Below are positions 37,198-46,283 of a DNA stretch of 64,000 bases, in pieces. The stretch's first letter is position 1. Each line of letters starts with the position of its first letter. A program made the translations under genes and the position numbers. A model generated the notes under the pieces. It was given only the letters and a program-made list of their open reading frames with translations. It was not told where the DNA came from and searched no databases. Origin of the DNA: Planctomycetaceae bacterium (GTDB taxonomy: Bacteria; Planctomycetota; Planctomycetia; Pirellulales; Thermoguttaceae); NCBI GenBank assembly GCA_012719125.1, contig JAAYAY010000124.1, positions 1 to 64,000 of the forward strand, read 5' to 3'.

Positions 37198-39837
37198 CTA
37201 CTTTTCAAACGCCATCACCTCAACCAAATGCCGCCCCGAGTTGGCCGAGTTGTGCGTCTGGGTCACACGGAGATAACGAACCTCGCGGGGCTCAAACGTG
37301 CACGTATACCCGTCGGCCGTGGACGGCTCTCGATTGTCGCGGCGGTCGGCAACGGTGGTCCAGGCCTCCCCGTCGAGCGACGTCTCTACGGTGAAGCCGT
37401 AGTATCGAGTATCCCCGAAGTAGCCGATCACCACAACGCGTCCGACGGTGGCCGGCTCCTCGAGATCGACTTGCCACCAGACCGGTTCGGGGTGTTGATT
37501 GACGTCGGTGGCCCAGAAGCTGCCGGGGTCGGACGCGTGGCCGTCGTTGGCCAGGTGCTCGGGATAGGCGGGCAAGGCGTGGGAACAGGTGGTCGGCTTG
37601 CCCGTGGTCAGGCTCAAGGCGTCGGGCTTGAAGACGTCGGCGTATCGGTCGTAGAGCTTCTTGGCCAGTGCCACGCTGTCGCCGCTCGGCGTGGCGGGCA
37701 AGGCCGGCTGCGGATCCGACCAGGCCAGCATCCACTCCCGCAGCCGGGCGTAAGAGGCCTCTTCATCGACGGGCTGGCCATTCTTGAGGGCTTGCAGATG
37801 CTCGACCAGATAGGGCTCCCATCGCTTGAGATAGAAAGTGCTCAGCATACCGGACCATTCCTTCCGGGCGTAGTCGTTGATCGCCGTCCCGCCGCCCCAG
37901 AGCGTGATCACCCGCCGCGCGTTCCACTCCATTTGTGCCTTCTCCGCGTCGGTCTCGCCCCAGCGTCGTGCATCGGCAATCCATTTCCCGAGCAGAAACT
38001 CCCTGCGCGTACCGAGCAGTTCATCCAGGTCGCGGATCAGGGCGACGAAGCGCTGAGAGGCCTTGTCGAAGGCCTCCGCATCGCCGGCCTTCTGAGCTTT
38101 GATGATCTGGCCATGCAACTCGCCCGCATAATTGGTCAGCACTTGCCGCGTCAGATTGACCAGGTCGAACTGGTAGGCGTCCACGTCGCCCAGTTCGTCT
38201 GCCGCGGCCAGAAGCGATTTCCAGGCGTCGGCCAGGGTCAGATTGCTGTAGGAGGGCCCGCCACGCCGCCCGGCCAGCGTGGGCACACAATCGATCACCG
38301 ATCGGGTCCGATGGGGACCTTCATAGACGGTCGTCAGCAGGCGGTGCCAGGCCCGTTGGGCGTCGGAATTCGTTCGCCCGTAGCGATAGGTCGCGTAGTC
38401 GGCGATCCAGGCATTCAGGTCGACGGGTTCGTCGCGCCAGGCCATCTCGAACATGAGATCGTAGACGACCGGATTGTAGTCGTTGCCCTCGTTGACGAAT
38501 CCCAACCCGACGAGTTCCGTGCCGAGCGGGTCATTTCGAGCGGCCGGCAGATCCTCGGCAATCCCCTTCAAGGATCCGCCGAGGGAGACCGTGCAGCCGT
38601 AGTTCTGGATATTGCACCACAGCCACGGCTTGCCGCAGAAGGCTTCAGTCCGGCTCCACTGGGGCCGGTTCTCGCAGGCCAGGTCGAGACACAGCATTTG
38701 ATCGTGCTCGACCGCCCCGAGAAACGCCTCGATCCGCGGCTGGGTCCAGAACTTCTGCTGGCTCAGGAAGATCCACGTCTGCAAGACCCACACGGCCTGC
38801 GGATCGTGCCGGGCCATGCCGGCATAGATGGCTCGGCTCAGGTTGGCCAGATCCTGCGTGTCGCCGCTCGGCGGCTCCATTTCGATGAAGGTGTCGGCCG
38901 CATACAGGTGGCTTGTGCCGAAACGTTTCTGCTGCTCTTCCATCCAAAGGGCGGCAATCTTCTCGAACCGCGGATCCAGCGGGTCCAACAGGCTCGTTTC
39001 CCAGTCGATCCAACGGATACGGTAGAGCTTTGCGTCAGGATGGAGACGCGCAACGGCCTGGGGAACGTGGCCCGTGAAGCCTTGGAGAACGGGGGTCATG
39101 CCCAGTTCTCGCTGGCGTGCGAGGATCTTCTTGCCCAGTGCTTCGTGCTTGGCGATCCAATCGGCAGGCAAGGGGCCGCCCCAGCCGTCCAGGCAGCCCA
39201 TCCACTGGAACGGCAAATAGGGCGGGCCGGCCAGGAAGTCGGTGATTTCCTGCTCGCTCATGCCCAACCGCCGGCAGACGGCCTGCCAGACGGTTTCCTG
39301 TCCGGTGACCGACAGCGGCATGTTGACGCCGTTGAGGGCCATCCAGTCGATGAGCCGTTCCCACTGCTCCCAATCGTACCAGGGGAGCGAGTAGCCGAAG
39401 CAGCAGTAGTTGAGGAAGTAGCGGTGCCTGGCCCAACTAGCCCGCCGCACCTTCGGTTCGACCGCCGGCAGCGGATCGGGAAGCGACAGTTGCTGGCCGC
39501 ACCAGGAGAAGTGGCATCGGCAGCGGTGTTTGAGATACCAGTTCAGCCCCATGGCCATCGCCACGCCGTTGTTGCCGCCGATCACGACCCGTCCCTGGCG
39601 GGTCTCGATCTCGAAGACGTCGCGGCCGGTGTCGGGCTCGACGACCACGAAGGTGAACCGATCGGCATGGTCCGGCAGAAGACGCTGGACGAGGGCGCGG
39701 GCGGCTTGGGGGGCGTTTGCGTCTGCCGTGGCGGGAAGTGTGTCGGCGCTCGTCGCATGCCAGGTGATGCCGGAGATCAGCAGAGATGTGACAATCAGAC
39801 AAGAAGACGAAGCAGCAAGGTAGCGAGCGGCAGGCAT
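37198..39837 (-). CDS. Secreted alpha-N-acetylglucosaminidase (GH89) with C-terminal carbohydrate-binding domain
   Basis: 879 residues with an N-terminal signal peptide (about 1-33). NAGLU-type enzymes release terminal alpha-GlcNAc, for instance from heparan sulfate or mucin-like glycans. The two expected glutamates are visible: Glu319 in ADTFIEMEPPSG and Glu450 in GFVNEGNDYN; their spacing (131) matches the human enzyme's 316/446 pair. The N-terminal half has the family's HRYFLNYCCFGYSLPWYDWE block. The last 130 residues are an F5/8 type C (CBM32-like) domain (PVWWQVDLEEPATVGRVVV). AGGA stands before the ATG at 39837. It precedes the GH106-type gene on the same strand. Confidence 0.9.
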   Translation of the reverse strand: MPAARYLAASSSCLIVTSLLISGITWHATSADTLPATADANAPQAARALVQRLLPDHADRFTFVVVEPDTGRDVFEIETRQGRVVIGGNNGVAMAMGLNWYLKHRCRCHFSWCGQQLSLPDPLPAVEPKVRRASWARHRYFLNYCCFGYSLPWYDWEQWERLIDWMALNGVNMPLSVTGQETVWQAVCRRLGMSEQEITDFLAGPPYLPFQWMGCLDGWGGPLPADWIAKHEALGKKILARQRELGMTPVLQGFTGHVPQAVARLHPDAKLYRIRWIDWETSLLDPLDPRFEKIAALWMEEQQKRFGTSHLYAADTFIEMEPPSGDTQDLANLSRAIYAGMARHDPQAVWVLQTWIFLSQQKFWTQPRIEAFLGAVEHDQMLCLDLACENRPQWSRTEAFCGKPWLWCNIQNYGCTVSLGGSLKGIAEDLPAARNDPLGTELVGLGFVNEGNDYNPVVYDLMFEMAWRDEPVDLNAWIADYATYRYGRTNSDAQRAWHRLLTTVYEGPHRTRSVIDCVPTLAGRRGGPSYSNLTLADAWKSLLAAADELGDVDAYQFDLVNLTRQVLTNYAGELHGQIIKAQKAGDAEAFDKASQRFVALIRDLDELLGTRREFLLGKWIADARRWGETDAEKAQMEWNARRVITLWGGGTAINDYARKEWSGMLSTFYLKRWEPYLVEHLQALKNGQPVDEEASYARLREWMLAWSDPQPALPATPSGDSVALAKKLYDRYADVFKPDALSLTTGKPTTCSHALPAYPEHLANDGHASDPGSFWATDVNQHPEPVWWQVDLEEPATVGRVVVIGYFGDTRYYGFTVETSLDGEAWTTVADRRDNREPSTADGYTCTFEPREVRYLRVTQTHNSANSGRHLVEVMAFEK

Positions 39838-40070
39838 GTTAGAATCCTCGCGTGAGAACAGCGGGCAGGGGAGTTTCGCAGCGCCCGCGTGTGTCCAGTG
39901 TAGCGGCCCTGGGCAGCGGGGACAATTGTTACGTAAGGAGGCACAGGTTCGCATGGAGATCGAGGAAGAAGTTCATTCTCTTCTTCGGCCAGAGGCCATG
40001 AACGAAAGACCCGGCTGCCGTTATTCCCCGGCCTTCACAGGATGACCGAGAAACGCCGCGCGTGCCATTG

Positions 40071-41393
40071 CTACCTACCACTGGCTTGTTCTTCGTCTTC
40101 CGCCTTGGCCGTAGCCTTCGGTTCTTCTCCCGTCTGGTGGGAGGCGTCGGACGTCGCTGGTGTTTCGACCTGGGCCGGAGCCGGTGTCGGGAAGGGTGAT
40201 CGCGGTGTCGTGGGAGCTGAGGGTTCGGCCGGCCAATCGGTCTTGATATGGGGGAGCAGCATCATCACCACGATGAAGAACGCCAGGGCCTCGACCGTCA
40301 GGAGAATCCCTTGCAGCGACGGCCAGATGGCGGCCGATAGGGTGATCGCCATGATCGCGGCCGCCGGCACGACCACGCCGAACAGGGCCAGGCTCAGCCG
40401 CATCAGCGTCACCGCCCGGATCGCGATGATGAGCAGGGCGACGCCCGCCGAAGCCAGGACGGCCGGACCGAGAGAAATGTACTCCTGAGCAAAGTACATC
40501 AACGGGTAGGCGCCGGCAAACGTGCCGACGGTCAGTACGAGCATCCAGCGATCGAACTGGGCGATCGAGGCGGCATGGACGACCAGCCCGACCAGGAGCC
40601 CGAAAGCGATCACGCTGATCGGGCCCAGCCAGGTCAGTTCGCCGAGCTGGTCGATGGGGGCGATTCCCAGCACGTCCAGACGCACGGGCTGGCCGAACAG
40701 GAGCCTTTCATATTTCCACGTGTACGTCGTCTTACCTGCCGCCCTGCGCAGGTCGGTCGGCTGCAGCGAGAGTTCCAGGAGCCGGATGTCTGAGCCGTTG
40801 GCGACCATCGACACTTCGAAGTTGTCCAGGATCCCACCGGGCGGAACCGACAGCTCGTAGAGCCCTTTTCCGACGGCCGTGTAGGTGACGTCGAGGGCCG
40901 TCGACTCGGCGGGCAGCGTGCCTTGCCAGACGAGCTTGCCGTCGCGCAAAACGACCCGTTCGCTCGCTTCGCCCCCGGCCGTAATGGAGAGATCCGCCAG
41001 CGAGATGATCTGCGGCGGCAGAGGCAACTCGATCGCGCAATCGGTAGCGGTTTCGGAGGGGCAGGCTGCCTGGATCTGACCCACGAACCGGGCCTCGTAG
41101 ATCGATTCCGGTGCGGCCGTTCCAACGCTGAGCTTCGGCGTCAGCATGACGTCGGCCGAAAAGGCTTCCACGCGAGCCAGGGGCGGCGGAGTGGCGGGTG
41201 CCTCTCCACTGGAAGCTTGCTGGGCGACCTGCTGCTGGGCCGCGTACCTTTCCTGATGAGACAGCTTTGAGCGGATGGCGGCGTCGCGTGCCGATTGCAC
41301 GGCAGGGAGCAGCAGTGCAATGATGACTGCCACGATACCTACGACCACCAGAAGTTCGACCAGCGTGAACGCGCGGCGTTGTAGCGTGAGCAT
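40071..41393 (-). CDS. Prepilin-type N-terminus fused to a polytopic membrane protein
   Basis: 440 residues. It starts with a type IV prepilin signal, [20 protein letters not shown], with Phe after the cleavage site and Glu five residues on (FTLVE). Residues 50-240 form an extracytoplasmic beta-rich region. From about residue 240 to 385 five to six hydrophobic segments follow. This tail recalls the CreD-type inner-membrane protein ([20 protein letters not shown] preceding the helices), but that is a loose resemblance. The C-terminus is Pro/Glu-rich. GGAGGGGG lies before the ATG at 41393. Prepilins normally have one helix, so this architecture is odd. Confidence 0.75.
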   Translation of the reverse strand: MLTLQRRAFTLVELLVVVGIVAVIIALLLPAVQSARDAAIRSKLSHQERYAAQQQVAQQASSGEAPATPPPLARVEAFSADVMLTPKLSVGTAAPESIYEARFVGQIQAACPSETATDCAIELPLPPQIISLADLSITAGGEASERVVLRDGKLVWQGTLPAESTALDVTYTAVGKGLYELSVPPGGILDNFEVSMVANGSDIRLLELSLQPTDLRRAAGKTTYTWKYERLLFGQPVRLDVLGIAPIDQLGELTWLGPISVIAFGLLVGLVVHAASIAQFDRWMLVLTVGTFAGAYPLMYFAQEYISLGPAVLASAGVALLIIAIRAVTLMRLSLALFGVVVPAAAIMAITLSAAIWPSLQGILLTVEALAFFIVVMMLLPHIKTDWPAEPSAPTTPRSPFPTPAPAQVETPATSDASHQTGEEPKATAKAEDEEQASGR

Positions 41394-41560
41394 TGTACCC
41401 CCTCCAGATGCAAGGCGCCAAAAGATGAGCGACACCGTTACCAGGAGTATGAGTCGCTTCTGCAAACAATGCAAGCAATAGGCATACAGTCAAGGCTGGA
41501 GACCGGAGACTGGAGGCTGGAGTTTGTCGGTCTTCTGCCAACGATCAAGCACAACACCCC

Positions 41561-41600
41561 ACCATTCCACCATTCCACTATTCCACTACTCCATCATTCC
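41561..41600. repeat. Five-copy 8-bp tandem repeat (ACCATTCC-type)
   Basis: 41561-41600 reads as five 8-bp copies: ACCATTCC twice, then ACTATTCC, ACTACTCC and ATCATTCC. It lies between the prepilin-type gene and the transporter stop. A GGCTGGAG direct repeat lies nearby at about 41493-41522. Slippage-prone sequence. Confidence 0.85.
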
Positions 41601-41631
41601 CCCCAAACGCTTGCGTGACGCCGCCCGCACC

Positions 41632-42705
41632 CTACCGCTTCTTCTTCCCCTGCTTGTTGCGTTGGGCAGCCCGCACGCGCGAACCCGAACCCATGAGCAG
41701 GGCGATCCAGCGGGTCTCTTCGTCGGCTTCGAGGGCGATCTTGGCGGTCATGGCCAGGGGCACGGAAAGGAGCATGCCGATAGGGCCGAGAACCCAGCCC
41801 CAGAAGAACATCGAAATGATAATCACCAAAGGTGAGAGCCCCAGGCCGCGTCCCATGATCTTGGGTTCCAGCCCGTTGCTCACGCCGAAGTTGACTATCA
41901 GGTAGCCGACCGTGGCGATGACCGCCGTGATCGGCCCGTGCCCCACGAAGGCCAGAAGCACGCCGGGAATTCCGGCGATGATCGAGCCGATGGTGGGAAT
42001 GAAGTTGAGCATGAAGGCCAGCAGCCCGAGGAACTCGGCGCTGTCGACGCGAAGCACTTTCAGCATCAACCAGACGAGCATGCCCGTGATGGCGCTGGTG
42101 ACCGTCTTCAAAGTGATGTAGCGCCGCGTGTCGCCGACGATTTGCGTCATCCGCTGCCAGGTATCGTCGCTCAGGCCGGGAAGCGCCCGGATCTTGTCGG
42201 GCATGGTAGCTGCTTCGAGGAGGATGAAGACTACCACGATGAGGATCAGAGTGCCTTGGCTGAGTAGATCTCGGATCGTCCCGGCCAGCCGGGTGAGATA
42301 GCCCATCACGATCTGGCCGTCAATCAGATCACCGAACGTCTGGTCTTCTTCCATGAGGTTCCACTGGCGCAGCCAGGTCTGTACCTGTTCCGTTTGCGCC
42401 GAATACTGGTCGGGATACGTGCGCCGATTCTCCTGGAAGTCGTCGATCGAGGCCTTGGTGATCAGAATTCCCACGCTGCCGATGAGAATCACCGCGGTAA
42501 TCATCACCAGCAAGGTGACCGCCGAGTTGAGTCCGATCCGCTGGAGCGAGAAGTAAATAGGGGTGACGATGATGGCGATGAACACCGCCAGCAGAAAGGG
42601 CACGACAATCGCCGAGGCCGCCTTCATGCCGGCCACGATGATCACCAGCGAGGCACAGACGATCAGGGTCTTGGTGATGGGAGAGGAATTCAATTGGGTT
42701 TTCAT
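41632..42705 (-). CDS. AI-2E family transporter
   Basis: 357 residues with about eight transmembrane segments in the AI-2E/PerM pattern: two helices at residues 12-60, one near 65-85, a soluble loop near 90-135, then helices to 330. Family stretches are visible, such as LGLLAFMLNFIPTIGSIIAGIP, NGLEPKIMGRGLGLSPLVII and FFWGWVLGPIGMLLSVPLAM. Members export signals or exchange ions; the substrate here cannot be told. It lies 16 nt after a small coiled-coil gene, and since its own ribosome site is poor it is probably translated by coupling to that gene. Confidence 0.9.
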   Translation of the reverse strand: MKTQLNSSPITKTLIVCASLVIIVAGMKAASAIVVPFLLAVFIAIIVTPIYFSLQRIGLNSAVTLLVMITAVILIGSVGILITKASIDDFQENRRTYPDQYSAQTEQVQTWLRQWNLMEEDQTFGDLIDGQIVMGYLTRLAGTIRDLLSQGTLILIVVVFILLEAATMPDKIRALPGLSDDTWQRMTQIVGDTRRYITLKTVTSAITGMLVWLMLKVLRVDSAEFLGLLAFMLNFIPTIGSIIAGIPGVLLAFVGHGPITAVIATVGYLIVNFGVSNGLEPKIMGRGLGLSPLVIIISMFFWGWVLGPIGMLLSVPLAMTAKIALEADEETRWIALLMGSGSRVRAAQRNKQGKKKR

Positions 42706-42721
42706 GGAAAGGCTCAGCGGA

Positions 42722-42985
42722 TCACAGGAGCTTCCTGACTCGATCGAGTCCCTTCTTGACCTCTTGTGCCGCCAGTTCGAGAGCGGAGAGCACGCCTTCG
42801 CCCGTCTCTTCGACGGCCCCCAGGACCGGCTTGTACTTCTCGGTCAGATCGTGGATCTTCTCTTCGACCTTGGCCCATTCCTCCTTGGCTTCCGCCTTGC
42901 CCAGGTGGATCTTAACGGCCAGTTCGTCGCGCTGCCGTTTGAGGCTCGCAATGAGTTTTTCGAGGGTCTGCTTGTCGATAGGCAT
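42722..42985 (-). CDS. Small coiled-coil protein coupled to the transporter
   Basis: 87 residues, almost entirely charged alpha-helix (TLEKLIASLKRQRDELAVKI then KAEAKEEWAKVEEKIHDL) with heptad spacing, so a coiled coil. No membrane segment. GGAG lies 9 nt before the ATG. Its stop is 16 nt before the transporter start. Probably an accessory of the transporter; unknown family. Confidence 0.7.
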   Translation of the reverse strand: MPIDKQTLEKLIASLKRQRDELAVKIHLGKAEAKEEWAKVEEKIHDLTEKYKPVLGAVEETGEGVLSALELAAQEVKKGLDRVRKLL

Positions 42986-43476
42986 GGTATCGGACTCCGA
43001 TGTCGGATGGGCGATGGGGCAACGGCTGAACCGCTCTTCCGGGGATTATACGGTATGTGGTGTGCGGTGGTAGGTGGAGGGGGGCGTGGTCCGGCGGTCT
43101 TGGCGCCGCCGATGTCGGAGCCTTTGACGTAGAGGCCGTTGCCGAAGAGGCGGAACATTTCTTTGACGTACTGTTCGAGTGGGCGGATGACGTTTTCTCG
43201 GAAGAGTTGCCGGTTGCGGCGGTGCTCTTGTTTGAAGCGTCGGGCGGTCTGGGCCTGGTGGAGGAGGCGGCGGACTTCGTCGACGAGTGGGCCGTCGGGG
43301 CCGAGGTAGACGGAGCGTTGGCGGCGGTTTTCGCGCCAGGTGAGTCGGTAGTAGGGTCCGAGGCGACGGCCGCGGTAGGTGCGCCAGGAGGCGACGACGG
43401 CGCCTTGGGCGGCGAAGCGGTCGGGGTGGTCGCGGAGGAGGTTGAGGGCGTTGTGGCGGGGCGTGTATATGTTCAT
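42844..43476 (-). CDS. DUF6788-like protein with run-on C-terminus
   Basis: 210 codons. Residues 1-125 look real: NLLRDHPDRFAAQGAVVASW followed by LGPYYRLTWRENRRQRSVYLG, a pattern of DUF6788-like proteins often found near mobile elements. After about GLYVKGSDIGG the sequence becomes low-complexity and the frame runs about 140 nt into the next gene, in a different frame. Loss of the original stop by a small indel is likely. The gene has no ribosome site; a strong promoter sits so close that the message would begin at the ATG (see promoter). Confidence 0.6.
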   Translation of the reverse strand: MNIYTPRHNALNLLRDHPDRFAAQGAVVASWRTYRGRRLGPYYRLTWRENRRQRSVYLGPDGPLVDEVRRLLHQAQTARRFKQEHRRNRQLFRENVIRPLEQYVKEMFRLFGNGLYVKGSDIGGAKTAGPRPPPPTTAHHIPYNPRKSGSAVAPSPIRHRSPIPCLSTSRPSKNSLRASNGSATNWPLRSTWARRKPRRNGPRSKRRSTI

Positions 43477-43874
43477 GTGTACAGTATACCGATTTGCGCT
43501 GATAATTCAATAAGAAAAGTGAACCCTTGGGAAAGTTTTTGGTGGGGGTGCATGGGGTGCGGAGGAGGCTGCTGGGAATTCAGTGCGGGGGGCGTTGAGG
43601 AGGGGAGGGTGGGGATCGGAATGGGGCGGTTCCCACGAGTTGATCGCATCTTGATTGACGAGATGGGTTTTCGGCGTTGACTCGGCTGAAGTTACCACGC
43701 GCCAACAGGTTGCGGCGAATCGCGTTGATAAGGGAAGGTTTGATGGGACGGCGCACGGGTTGTCTGCCCCACAGGATCAGGGTAGTCTGCCGTTAGTTCG
43801 CTGTAGCTTTCGCCAAAAGGTAACCGGCACTGAACAGTAAGAAATCTGACCAACGACTCACAAAGAGGACTCTG
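43477..43874. other. Intergenic region
   Basis: About 400 bases between the DUF6788-like gene and the next rightward gene. Apart from the promoter at 43483-43510 I see no feature. Confidence 0.5.
43483..43510 (-). promoter_or_regulatory. Promoter giving a leaderless mRNA
   Basis: On the minus strand TTGAAT (43510-43505), 16 nt, TATACT (43488-43483). The expected start, about seven bases on, is 43476, which is the A of the ATG. This predicts a leaderless transcript for the DUF6788-like gene. Confidence 0.6.
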
Positions 43875-44288
43875 ATGCCCTTCTGGAAACGCAAGCCGAA
43901 AGAACCAGGTCCGCCGGCGCATGGGCCCGATTTCTCTCACGTCGACAGCCGTGAAAAGGCGCTCGCAATGGTCGAAGAGGGAACTCTCGAATCGCTCTAT
44001 CTGATGCCCAAAGCGTTTGGTGGCACCGATGATCCTCACAACGTAGTCTACGTTCCTGTGGGAGTCGCAACGATCAAAGAGAGCACCGATGTGAGCATCA
44101 TTGCGCCGCTTATACAAGACGGCTCCGTTCAATACTACTCCGCAACGCCCGAGTATCGCGGACGTAGCTTTGTCCCGATGGCGCTTCAGATCAAGGCGAC
44201 AGATCCGAAGAGTTTCCAGACCGAGATTGCCATCTGGGGTGAAGCTTTGGATCGAGAAAAGCAGCTACGGAAAGAGGATGGCGGATAA
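43875..44288 (+). CDS. Hypothetical protein
   Basis: 137 residues, cytoplasmic, not recognised. It has a basic N-terminus (MPFWKRKPKEPG), a helical EKALAMVEEGTLESLYLMP block and beta-rich IIAPLIQDGSVQYYSATPEY and SFQTEIAIWGEAL blocks; the fold could be a small alpha/beta binding domain such as those in immunity proteins, but nothing confirms it. AGAGGA before the ATG supports the start. It overlaps the next coding region, whose ATG lies 11 nt before this stop. Confidence 0.65.
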   Translation: MPFWKRKPKEPGPPAHGPDFSHVDSREKALAMVEEGTLESLYLMPKAFGGTDDPHNVVYVPVGVATIKESTDVSIIAPLIQDGSVQYYSATPEYRGRSFVPMALQIKATDPKSFQTEIAIWGEALDREKQLRKEDGG

Positions 44289-44973
44289 CGATGCAATGAA
44301 CACGGAGACGCCGACAGCGCGTTTCGACGAGACGGTGATTGGCCACATCAGCCTACTCATCGGAATCATGGAACGTTGTCCCGAGAAACGACCGATCTGA
44401 TGGGACGCATTTACTGAAGAGTTGCAGAAGGCGCTGAAGAAGTCCCGGTCTACAGGCAAGCTACGTAGCAAAGGATGGCAGCAAGTGGAATTCGACATCG
44501 CTTACAATGTTCACTGCTCCATACGCCTCCAATCGGGACGCAAGATCACGCTCGACAGGCTGACTCAATCTCTGGCATACGCTAGTCTGCTCGAAGGAAC
44601 GCCGAACAAGAAGTCGAATGATCATTCCATCCGAGGGGCACTCGACCGTGCTCGTCGAGCGCATGGCGCATTAGGAGAACCGTATCTCATAGAACCTGAA
44701 CGGCGGGACTACTTTCGAGAGAAAGGTGACATGCAGTGTGTTCTTGAACGACAACGGGATCGTCCCGCAGAGCTAAAGCACATTCCTGAATGGCTTCCAC
44801 CGGTTGAATGCATTGGTGTGTGCCATTCTACTACGCCTGCTCGTGACAGAACAAAGGACGCGTCTTCCCTTACAGTTGTGTGGTATCAAGATGATTTTGG
44901 CATTGATGACCGCGCAATTGAACTCGTTCGCCTTGTAGACTGGGACCGACACGCCACCGATTGGGACTACTGA
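44278..44973 (+). pseudogene. Hypothetical gene split by an in-frame TGA
   Basis: The frame from the ATG at 44278 (with AGAGG directly upstream) runs 40 codons to TGA at 44398-44400 (IMERCPEKRPI, stop), then continues in the same frame for 191 codons (WDAFTEELQKALKKSRSTGK onward) to the stop at 44973. A single base change from CGA or TGG would restore one protein of about 231 residues. The second part alone could only start at a TTG (44422). Likely a decayed gene; sequencing error is also possible. No known family. Confidence 0.55.
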
Positions 44974-45228
44974 ACGGACCGTCGCCTAGCGACGGCGGCG
45001 CGGTGACGCTAAATGCGTCCCAAAAATCGACCGTTTGCAGGGGCTATCTTGGCCGGCAGGGCCTTCCTGGCAGGGGCGGGGGTGACGGTTCAGTGGCAAG
45101 TGGTCGGGTCTACCTGCAACGGGAAACGGTCCCTGCCAACAAGTAGGCAGGGGCACACCTGCCGCAATTGGGTCTCCAGAGCCGCCGGGTTTTCTGGTGC
45201 TACTTGTACTCGGCTCTGGAGAGGCAGG
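44974..45228. other. Intergenic region with inverted repeats
   Basis: About 255 bases. An 11-bp inverted repeat pairs CTCCAGAGCCG (about 45173-45183) with CGGCTCTGGAG just before the methyltransferase stop; read on the minus strand it may act as that gene's terminator. Several GGCAGGGG copies occur. Confidence 0.45.
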
Positions 45229-46260
45229 CTACGTGTTTTCCGCCACCAGGAACAAGTCCGCGCCCGAGCGTTCCGTCTGAACGGAGAACCGATCCGCCGG
45301 AATACCGGCCCGGGCCGCCAGATCGCGCAGCTCGTCGGCCGTTCGGTAGATCAGATACCAGTTGCCGATCCACTCCATGTAGGCTCGAGTGGGGTTGTGG
45401 ACTGCAAAATTCCCCACGAGCATCTGCCCGCCCGGCGCGAGCCGCCGCCAGAAGAACCGCAGCATCTCGGCGGCAACCTCGTCTCGCAGATAGTCGAAGA
45501 AGCCGGTGCACACGATCAAATCGGCGCCGTCCAACTCGGCCGCAAGCGACCCGTTCGAGGCCAGGCGATAGAGGTTCTCGCGACGGCAGACGAGCGCGTC
45601 GCTGGAGACCAGCGGAAGGATGCGCCGAGCGGCGTGCTCCAGGGCCTCGGGATCGAGATCGAGGAGGGTGACGCGAACGGGTCTTCTTCGCTCATCCGGC
45701 AATGCAGCCAGGGCCATTTGAATGTCGATCCCCGGTCCGGAACCGACGCTCACGACCCGATAGCTCTCTCCCGAATGACTCAGGCAGCGGGCAACCAGGG
45801 TGCTTGCCACATGCTGGAGTCGCCAGCGTACCGCTCGCGGTGCGGCCAGCGAGAGGAAGTAGCGATCGAACAGACGCCCCAACGGATGCTCGCAGCAGGC
45901 CTTTTCCCACATCCGGGCGAGAATCTCGTGATCGCCCGCATAGCCCAAGGGCTTGGTCCGCGCCCGGTGCTGCAGCCAGCCGACTTCGAGGACCGGACCG
46001 GCCGTCTTCCAGAACACACTCGACGGAAGCTGATTCGCTTCTCCCCACAAACCGGTCGCCGCCAGGCGGTTGAGACTCTCGGAAATCGCATGGTCGACCA
46101 GCAGTTGGCCGAGTTCGACATTCTGCCACGATTTGGAGAGTGCTTCCGCGCGACTAAGATCGTCGACGAGTTTCTCCGCGGCAGCGCCGGCAATGGCAGC
46201 CAGTTGATCGCTGGACAGGTTGCAGGTTCCGGGCGTACCGGCAAGAGGGTCGAAAGCCAT
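45229..46260 (-). CDS. Class I SAM-dependent methyltransferase
   Basis: 343 residues. Motif I is VVSVGSGPGIDIQMAL near residue 168-183, with the acidic residue of motif II in LLDLDPEALEHA and motif IV near ADLIVCTGFFDYL. The first 160 residues are an alpha-helical N-terminal domain with KPLGYAGDHEILARM, which recalls methyltransferases that make the 3-hydroxy fatty-acid methyl ester signal (PhcB/EF type); this is a weak resemblance. A 40-bp perfect hairpin lies 23 nt upstream of the ATG. Confidence 0.75.
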   Translation of the reverse strand: MAFDPLAGTPGTCNLSSDQLAAIAGAAAEKLVDDLSRAEALSKSWQNVELGQLLVDHAISESLNRLAATGLWGEANQLPSSVFWKTAGPVLEVGWLQHRARTKPLGYAGDHEILARMWEKACCEHPLGRLFDRYFLSLAAPRAVRWRLQHVASTLVARCLSHSGESYRVVSVGSGPGIDIQMALAALPDERRRPVRVTLLDLDPEALEHAARRILPLVSSDALVCRRENLYRLASNGSLAAELDGADLIVCTGFFDYLRDEVAAEMLRFFWRRLAPGGQMLVGNFAVHNPTRAYMEWIGNWYLIYRTADELRDLAARAGIPADRFSVQTERSGADLFLVAENT

Positions 46261-46283
46261 GGTGCGGTTGTTTTCCAGAGTGT

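Noticed and set aside
44398-44400. Selenocysteine recoding at the in-frame TGA
   Set aside because: No SECIS-like hairpin is visible immediately after the TGA and the surrounding sequence resembles no selenoprotein; a nonsense mutation is simpler.
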